From Anomaloglossus baeobatrachus (taxonomy: Eukaryota > Chordata > Amphibia > Anura > Aromobatidae): a DNA stretch of 64,000 nt. The stretch covers positions 135,714,636 through 135,778,635 of the forward strand of contig NC_134364.1 of the NCBI RefSeq assembly GCF_048569485.1, read 5' to 3'. How positions within the stretch are numbered: the first letter of the stretch is position 1; every line of letters begins with the position of its first letter. The notes under the pieces were generated by a model. That model had not been told where the DNA came from, searched no databases, and was given only the letters and a program-made list of their open reading frames with translations. A program made the translations under genes and the position numbers. Positions 57,231 through 64,000 of this stretch are shown here, one piece after another.

Positions 57231-57834
57231 CATGGGCGTACCCAGCGAGGGGCAGGGGGGGCAACTGCCCCCCCCTAGAAGCAGGGGCACGGTGTAGTGG
57301 GCCGGTGCCTGTAGTGGGCCGCTGTATCTGTAGCCACCAGCGCGTTCCTCAGCAGTGTGTACATGCCGGGCACACTAGCTGCAGCAGGAGGAAGCGCGCT
57401 GTGCTGTGCCGGCCCTGCTGTGTGCCCGGCATGCACACAGTGCAGATGAGCGCGCCTGTGGCTGCAGCTTCCTCCTTCTTCCTATTCAAATGTATTTGCG
57501 TGTTTCAGACATAAATACATTTGAACAGCATGCTGGGTCGGGGCCCCGCCCCCGACGTGCAGCAACATGATGAGATCAGCATATTGCTGACGTCATCACA
57601 GTGCTGCGGGCGCCACACTGGATTCATCAGGCAGCGGTAAGCGCTCCATGGAGGAGCCGAAGAGACAGGTGTAATTAATGAAGATGTGTGGGGAGGGGCT
57701 GAGGACACATAACGGGGAACATTTGTGAAGGAGACACAGCTTTGTGACAGGCAGAAGAGGAGCACTGTATTCCGAGGGAGGGGGGAAGGCAGGTGTGTGT
57801 AGTGATGGGGCAGTGTAATTTGTGTCTGCAGGGG

Positions 57835-58088
57835 CTGATGGGGGGTGCAATGTATTATGTCTGGGGAGGGGGTAATGGAGGGTGCATTGTATTGTGTGTG
57901 GGGGGAGGGGTAATGGAGGGTGCACTGTATTGTGTGTGTGTGTGTGTGTGTGTAGGGGGTGATGGGGGGGTGCATTGTGTATGCGTGTGTGTGTGTGTAG
58001 AGGGTGATGGGGGGTGCATTGTGTGTGTGTGTAGGTGGTGATGGGGGGTGCATTATGTGTGTGTGTAGTGGGTGATGGGGGGTGCATT
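57835..58088. repeat. TG-rich minisatellite, left part
   Basis: Units of GATGGGGGGTGCATTGTATT plus (TG)n, unit length about 55-60 bp. It continues at 62204-62480 beyond the inserted LTR element. Frames reading CVCVCVCVGG or THTHTH are artefacts. Confidence 0.85.
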
Positions 58089-59356
58089 TGTCGCGGGCGG
58101 AGGAGGGGACGCCGCGCTCTCCCACTGCTCGGGTCCGGCTGCCGCTGCTGCCGCGGCCTGCTGCTGCTCGGTGGCTCGAGCGATGGGCCGGATCCCGGGG
58201 ACTCTAGCGGCGCTCCTCGCCCGTGAGTGAAAGGGATTTGGTTGTGGGGATTGTTTATTGTCCGTGACGCCACCCACGGTTGTGGTGATTAGGTGGACAC
58301 CACCGCTGCTCTGGCTGGGGATCCCGGGAGTGGTGGTATGGAGCAGCCAGTTGTTGATTTGCCCCTCCGTGGGTAGGGGATTGGTGGTCCCGGGGCCCAG
58401 TGATGGGGTTGGGATGGTGGACAGGCGGGTTATGGGGCCTGTGGAGGTGCAGGGGCGCAGGGGCAGCGCGGTGCCACACGGCACGGAGGTACTCACTCAA
58501 CCAGTAAACACGACACAGTTCTCGGTAAACAAACGGCTGGTTGGACGGGTCCCTCAGACGGTTGCGGTGCTGATGTTCCCTGCAGTTGATGGTGACGGTC
58601 TCTTCCCTGCACCTATGTGTAGTCTGTTGGTAGCGATGGATTCCCACCGGTAACCCGCTCCCCAGCCTGGATATGGGCCGGAGGAGCCCCACTCTTGCCC
58701 GCAGGCGCTGGCCCTGGGAAACTGGTGCCTTGGCGGTGTCTCCCCTTAACGGTCGGACTGTTGCCTTCAATCAGGACTTGGTTGTTGGGAGACAGTCATC
58801 CCCTTCACTGACGGATTTGGCAAATTATGGCGACTCCTAGCCTTGCCGGGATCCGAAAGGCCCCTGCCTTGGTGCTGACTGTTCTTTGTATACCGCTCCG
58901 GTACCGCCGGGTCACCACAAGTCCACGGTCCTTTCGGCAACCTCCGAGCAATCTCTCCTGCAGACGGTCACCGCCGTCTGCCAACCTTGCTGTCTCAGTC
59001 CGGGGCACACACCTGGACTAACTTCAGGCTTCTTGCTGTCACTTTCTCTGTCACTACTCTCACTTTTCTTCTTCTCCTTCACTGTTTACTCCTTCTACTT
59101 CGAACTCCCACTCTAGACTGCAACTGTTTACTCCTCACTCAAGCTCTGCCTGAGCTAGACTGCCTGGTTATCCCGCCTCCAGGGCTGTGCACTCCTTGGT
59201 GGGCGGAGCCAACCGCCCGGCCCACCCCCTGGTGTGGACATCAGCCCCTGGAGGAAGGCAACAAGGATTTCTGTTTTGACTTCGGTGTACCTGCAGGGAA
59301 TGTGGGGTGCATGTGGTGTTATGACCTGTGACCCCTGGCTTGCCCAGGGCATCACA
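58089..59356 (-). repeat. 3' LTR of copy B
   Basis: It begins TGTCGCGGGCGGAGG and ends GGGCATCACA on the plus strand. It is colinear with 60931-62203. Confidence 0.92.
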
Positions 59357-59967
59357 TTCCCCCTTAGCAAAACGCAGACCATCCTCGGGCTGCCCGTCCA
59401 ACACCGGTTTTATTTTCCTTTTTGTTTTTCTGTGAAAGATAGAAAAAACGGTAACATATTTACAATTAAAATAACATCTTCCCACATCGGGAGGTACTCT
59501 TATTTAAACGTTACGGTAACAAACGGTTAACGGTTACGGTTTCCGCTCTCTCCCACCCAAGCAACCTGGCCCTGATGCTGCCCCTAAAGCCCAGGCAGCA
59601 CCCCTTGACCCCAGTCCTGCACCAAGTCACCCGAGCGGGATCTGTCCTTCCCCTCCAGAGGGTAGCCACCGGTTCCTGTGGTGGCTGGGCCCCAGCTGGC
59701 TCTACTGCGGGCCCTCCCTCCAACCTACCTCTCCGGAGGCGGCAACTGCGGAAACGGTACCGGTAACATAACTTATTTACATGCCACTAACGTTTGTGGT
59801 TGCCCTGCAAGTTCACGGGCTTGTCCATGAGTAGTTCCTCATGCAACTTTTTAAACGGTCCCCACGGGGACAACGATGCCGGCAATGGCCGGTTTTCCAA
59901 ATCACAGCTTCAGATCAGGTGACTGTTCGGTAATCATCACTTTTCATCATTTTCAAAAACTTGCAAA

Positions 59968-60642
59968 CTAACACAGACTTTGGTCCCAACGGGGACAGTG
60001 CAACGGTGTTCCGCTGCCATCACTGTGCACTTTCGTCCTCCTCACCCGGCTCTGGGTGGAGGAACACGGGCACCAGCCCCTCCAATGCATAGCAAGCACG
60101 GCGTGGAAGGGCCGCCCGATACCCGTTATTTCCATTTCGGGGGACATACGTGGCCTGCATGCCATGCAGGGCGACGACTCCTTCATCCTCCTCCGAAACG
60201 GGTTCGGTATCAGGCCCAGAGTCACTGTCGTCCGTCCTTGCGTCAGGCGGGTTGCCGCCAGCTGCCAATTTTCCAGGCTTGCCACTCTCTCCGCCACTGT
60301 CACAGAGGGATATATGCCCGACGGTCCAGGCGCAGTGCGGTGCACGAGCAAGGAGGGCGGAGGTGGCATGGGGGCCAGGGGTAGACCGGGTCCCTCAGCC
60401 GCAGCGGCCGGTCCCTCGGGGACACAGGGGCGTGGGTTACTCACCAGCTCCTCCATCATGGCCTCCATCCCATACACCCGTGCAACCGCAGCTGCATCCT
60501 CCACCTCTGCGGTCCACTGTTCCATCAGCCTGCAGATCTGGCACCGGTAGTGCCAGCAGATCCCTGCCGTTCGGGCCCTCAGCCATGCAGCTGTCCCGGG
60601 CACCAGCTCGGTAGCCTCCGCATAACTAGGCGGGACGGACAT
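59968..60642 (-). CDS. Orphan gag-like frame of copy B
   Basis: This 224-codon minus-strand frame starts MSVPPSYAEATELVPGTAAW. The VPGTA-x-W motif, the following Cys/Arg/Trp/Glu spacing (GICWHYRCQICRLMEQWTAEVED) and the helical character match the frame at 13584-14174 in copy A. A Pro/Ala-rich middle (about residues 75-105) and an Arg-rich end follow. An overlapping frame at 60020-60268 is acidic (SDSGPDTEPVSEEDEG). No known domain was recognised. Its keeping in two diverged copies suggests it is used by the element. Confidence 0.5.
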   Translation of the reverse strand: MSVPPSYAEATELVPGTAAWLRARTAGICWHYRCQICRLMEQWTAEVEDAAAVARVYGMEAMMEELVSNPRPCVPEGPAAAAEGPGLPLAPMPPPPSLLVHRTAPGPSGIYPSVTVAERVASLENWQLAATRLTQGRTTVTLGLIPNPFRRRMKESSPCMACRPRMSPEMEITGIGRPFHAVLAMHWRGWCPCSSTQSRVRRTKVHSDGSGTPLHCPRWDQSLC

Positions 60643-60930
60643 TCTTTGCGAAGGTCGGCGGATCGTGGGGTCTCAGCGTTTCTCTTTGCACCGCCACACT
60701 CACATGCGTCCAGCCGCCATTTCGTCCCCCTTAGCTTCTTTCCGGCCCCTCCTCTATCGGGGCGGGGTTTTGGCCTTCGCGTCTCTGCTACTCGAGAAGA
60801 CGCTCGAGCGGGAACTCTTCGCGCCAAAGATGGCGGCTTCTGAAATTTTCTGGCCGGCCACCTCCGGCGGTCACAAGGCGCACCTCTACCAGACGGCAGA
60901 GCGGTAAGATCCTGTTCGTGACGCCAAGTT

Positions 60931-62203
60931 GTCGCGGGCGGAGGAGGGGACGCCGCGCTCTCCCACTGCTCGGGTCCGGCTGCCGCTGCTGCCGCGGCCT
61001 GCTGCTACTCGGTGGCTCGAGCGATGGGCCGGATCCCGGGGACTCTAGCGGCGCTCCTCGCCCGTGAGTGAAAGGAGTTTGGTTGTGGGGATTGTTTATT
61101 GTCCGTGACGCCATCCACGGTTGTGGTGATTAGGTGGACATCACCGCTGCTCTGGCTGGGGATCCCGGGAGTGGTGGTATGGAGCAGCCAGTTGTTGATT
61201 TGCCCCTCCGTGGGTAGGGGATTGGTGGTCCCGGGGCCCAGTGATGGGGTTGGGATGGTGGACAGGCGAGTTATGGGGCCTGTGGAGGTGCAGGGGCGCA
61301 GGGGCAGCACGGTGCCGCACGGCACGGAGGTACTCACTCAGCCAGTAAACACGACACAGTTCTCGGTAAACAAACGGCTGGTTGGACGGGTCCCTCGGAC
61401 GGTTGCGGTGCTGATGTTCCCTGCAGTTGACGGTGAGGGTCTCTTCCCTGCACCTATGTGTAGTCTGTTGGTAGCGATGGATTCCCACCGGTAACCCGCT
61501 CCCCAGCCTGGATATGGGCCGGAGGAGCCCCACTCTTGCCCGCAGGCGCTGGCCCTGGGAAACTGGTGCCTTGGCGGTGGCGGTGTCTCCCCTTAACGGT
61601 CGGACTGTTGCCTTCAATCAGGACTTGGTTGTTGGGAGACAGTCGTCCCCTTCACTGACGGATTTGGCAAATTATGGCGACTCCTAGCCTTGCCGGGATC
61701 CGAAAGGCCCCTGGCCTGGTGCTGACTGTTCTTTGTATACCGCTCCGGTACCGCCGGGTCACCACCCGTCCACGGTCCTTTCGGCAACCTCCGAGCAATC
61801 TCTCCTGCAGACGGTCACCGCCGTCTGCCAACCTTGCTGTCTCAGTCCGGGGCACACACCCGGACTAACTTCAGGCTTCTTGCTGTCACTTTCTCTGTCA
61901 CTACTCTCACTTTTCTTCTTCTCCTTTACTGTTTACTCCTTCTACTTTGAACTCCCACTCTAGACTGCAACTGTTTACTCCTCACTCAAGCTCTGCCTTA
62001 GCTAGACTGCCTGGTTTTCCCGCCTCCAGGGCTGTGCACTCCTCGGTGGGCGGAGCCAACCGCCCGGCCCACCCCCTGGTGTGGACATCAGCCCCTGGAG
62101 GAAGGCAACAAGGATTTCTGTTTTGACTTCGGTGTACCTGCAGGGAATGTGGGGTGCATGTGGTCTTATGACCTGTGACCCCTGGCTTGCCCCGGGCGTC
62201 ACA
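60931..62203 (-). repeat. 5' LTR of copy B
   Basis: It begins TGTCGCGGGCGGAGG and ends GGGCGTCACA on the plus strand, nearly identical to 58089-59356, with one extra short GGCGGT repeat. Confidence 0.92.
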
Positions 62204-62438
62204 CATTGTATTTTGCGCGTGTGTGTGTTTGGGGTGGTGATGGGGGGGGTGCATTGTATTGTGTGCGTGGGGAGATGGTAATGGGGGTGCATGGTATTTT
62301 GTGTGTGTATGTGTGTGTGTGTGTATGTAGTGGGTGATGGGGGGATGTATTGTATTGTGTGTGTGTGGGGGGGAGGGGTAATCGAGCGTGCATTGTATTG
62401 TGTGTGTGTGTGTGTGTGAGGGTAATGGGGGTGCATTA

Positions 62439-62476
<38 letters not shown>

Positions 62477-62480
62477 AGAG
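62204..62480. repeat. TG-rich minisatellite, right part
   Basis: It continues the GGTGCATTGTATTGTGTGTG array interrupted at 58088 and ends in a (TG)n run at about 62440-62475. Confidence 0.85.
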
Positions 62481-62631
62481 GGGCGCGGAGTCATTAATCG
62501 AGCTATAATTACATTTAATTCTCTTAAAATTTTCGTTTCATTCACCTTTTTTGTTCTAATATTTTACAACCTGAACGACCATGACTTGCCCTTCCCCTAG
62601 TTTTGATCCTGGGTACGCCCATGTTTCTAGG

Positions 62632-63300
62632 TATCATTAGTTAGTACTGCCTGCTGTCAATTTGCTAGTGAACTAGCTAAAAAGGTCTTGGCACTTCTCA
62701 GTGTCTGCTCAAAATTACGAAGTGAACCACATTTCTAGTTATTGGAACTTTTAGTGCCTTCACAATATTGCCAACTCAGGTAGCAAATCATTTATCTTTT
62801 GTCTCAGGTGTCTATCAGGTGTGGCCGTAAGGTGGCGAAACATTTGTTTAAAAGGGGAAGGGTACATCAACTATGATTGGTAAATCACGATGAGGTTGTG
62901 GTGTATTTTGGTGTAGAATTTGTTATAAGGGGACTCTGAGTTCTTTTTTTCTTGTTACCTCAATATTCACACTTACATGTCAAATAGGGCATAACAGGTT
63001 CAAAAAAGAACTGCCGTCAAGGAACAAGGGCACTACTTGAACCCTGGGGTGCATTAAAGCTACGTGGACAGTCAGGGCCCAATAGGGGTAAGACTCAGGG
63101 CATTAAACAGGTGACTTGTATAGTCATTCTAAAGGAAACAATTAAAAGGTATGTTTTTTGGTATTTTTTTTGGTGAACTGAATAGTTTTTAAAAATATAC
63201 AAACTATTACTCTACGGTAAAATTGCTAGTGAACTATGTAAAAAGGTCTTGTCAGCTTTCATTGTCTGGTCAAAATTACGCAGTCAATCATATTTGTAAG
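62632..63300. repeat. Degenerate 60-bp tandem repeat and AT-rich spacer
   Basis: CTGCTGTCAATTTGCTAGTGAACTAG and CTGCTCAAAATTACGAAGTGAACC units relate to the array at 49610-49866. No supported gene is seen between 62900 and 63230. Confidence 0.55.
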
Positions 63301-64000
63301 TAGAGATGAGCGATCCGGTCGTGGTTCGGCTCGAGTTCGGTTCGCCGAACGGAGGTCCCGTTCGAGTTCGGTTCGTCGAACAGAGGTCCCGTTCGAGTTC
63401 GGTTCGTCGAACGTTCGACGAACCGAACTCGAACTGCATAGGAAACAATGGCAGGCATTCACAAACACATAAAAACACCTAGAAAACACCCTCAAAGGTG
63501 TCCAAAAGGTGACAAACAACTCACAACACAACACAAACACATGGGAAAGTGACAAGGACATATACTCATGCGAAAACAAAAAAGCTGGACAAGGAAAAAG
63601 AGGGGGAGACACAGATATAGGCATGGCACGCCCTTCTAAAATCATGTAAAACACCGCAAGGGGACTCCAAGCGGAGTCTCCCTTTTTTCCAAAAATTGGG
63701 CCACACACACACCCACCCCTTCAGTGGCAGCACTTGTGCCCCAGTTGTACACTTCACAGCTAGATTTGCATCAAGCACATTCAAAAATACGCCATTCTTA
63801 ACCGTCCCCAGGATGACACCGGGGTAGGTAGCAAAGTCTTTCCTGATCCCAGCTCTGTTCATCTTGGCTCCTTTTTAAAAACACTGTAAGAAAGGGTTAC
63901 TCCAAGCGAAGTCTCCCTTTTTTCCAAAAATTGGGCCACACAGACAACCCATCAGTGGCAGCACTTGTGCCCTAGTTGCAAACAGGATGTTTTGATTTGC
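63301..64000 (-). mobile_element. Second copy of the long hAT, left end, cut by window
   Basis: It starts TAGAGATGAGCGATCCGG and follows 49875 onward almost base for base. An extra short duplication of the GTTCGAGTTCGGTTCGTCGAAC block lies near 63359-63410. The 234-bp repeat begins near 63660. The duplication at its left flank cannot be paired because the right end is beyond the window. Confidence 0.9.

Larger units (their letters stand above)
58089..62203 (-). mobile_element. Non-autonomous LTR retroelement (copy B)
   Basis: The direct LTRs are 58089-59356 and 60931-62203, about 1.27 kb each and highly alike. In element orientation they start TGTGATGCCC/TGTGACGCCC and end CCCGCGACA. A 4-bp duplication CATT lies at 58085-58088 and 62204-62207. 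A primer-site-like TTGGCGTCACGAACAGG follows the first LTR (about 60930 leftwards), and a purine tract AAGGGGGAA precedes the other, as in copy A. The 1.57-kb interior has no RT or integrase. It carries the orphan frame 59968-60642. The LTR similarity (by eye about 98%) suggests a fairly young insertion. Confidence 0.9.
57231..62623. mobile_element. Non-autonomous hAT-like element, split by an LTR element
   Basis: It starts CATGGGCGTACCCAGCGAGG; the right end reads CATGGGCGTACCCAGGATC on the other strand. It is flanked by a perfect 8-bp duplication TTTCTAGG (57223-57230 and 62624-62631). The interior is a (TG)-rich minisatellite around GGGTGCATTGTATTGTGTGTG (57835-58088 and 62204-62480) and holds copy B of the non-autonomous LTR family. 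There is no transposase. Confidence 0.88.

Noticed and set aside
57505-58125. Minus-strand frame of 206 codons rich in Thr-His-Pro
   Set aside because: It is translated TG-rich minisatellite inside a hAT and continues into the LTR of copy B.

Overview
The window looks like repeat-packed intergenic DNA from a large vertebrate genome, most likely a frog or toad. I base that on the mix of elements (DIRS-type retroelement, chromodomain Ty3/Gypsy, many hAT and Harbinger-like elements, a Tc1/mariner copy, a gamma/epsilon-like endogenous retrovirus) and on the extreme nesting. I find no host protein gene, tRNA, rRNA or CRISPR array that I can support. Nearly every open frame belongs to a mobile element or is a by-product of tandem repeats.

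Region 1 (1-28.7 kb) is a stack of insertions around one old endogenous retrovirus (ERV), plus strand. A DIRS-type element fills 1-2.65 kb on the minus strand. ERV gag, pol and env remnants then appear as islands at 2.65-2.88, 5.36-7.01, 10.77-10.87, 11.38-12.20, 16.57-16.99, 22.29-24.09 and 26.77-27.2 kb. Between them sit a hAT carrying a minisatellite (2888-5350, 8-bp duplication), a solo LTR holding Harbinger-like MITEs (7016-10762, ATTAT duplication), a TTA-flanked MITE, a non-autonomous LTR element with a cold-shock-domain-like frame (12203-16560, CTAG duplication), a hAT (17002-22284, ATCAAGAG duplication) that itself contains a young Ty3/Gypsy chromovirus (17337-21185, CCTGC duplication), and another hAT (24094-26758, GTTATAAC duplication).

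Region 2 (28.7-49.9 kb) holds MITEs, three solo LTRs, several minisatellites, a TTAA-flanked element full of nested tandem repeats (34436-39266), and a hAT-like composite with a broken Tc1/mariner inside it (40149-43753; mariner 42074-43623).

Region 3 (49.9-64 kb) holds a long hAT with a recognisable but broken BED-finger transposase (49875-56760), a second hAT (57231-62623) split by a non-autonomous LTR element of the same family as the one at 12.2 kb, and the start of a second copy of the long hAT (63301 to the window end).

The best candidate for something not commonly described is the non-autonomous LTR family. It has 4-bp target duplications, an orphan coding frame shared by two copies, and in one copy a cold-shock-domain-like segment. 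Boundaries backed by target-site duplications are reliable. Family names given without a transposase are inferences from ends and duplication length. I ran no searches.
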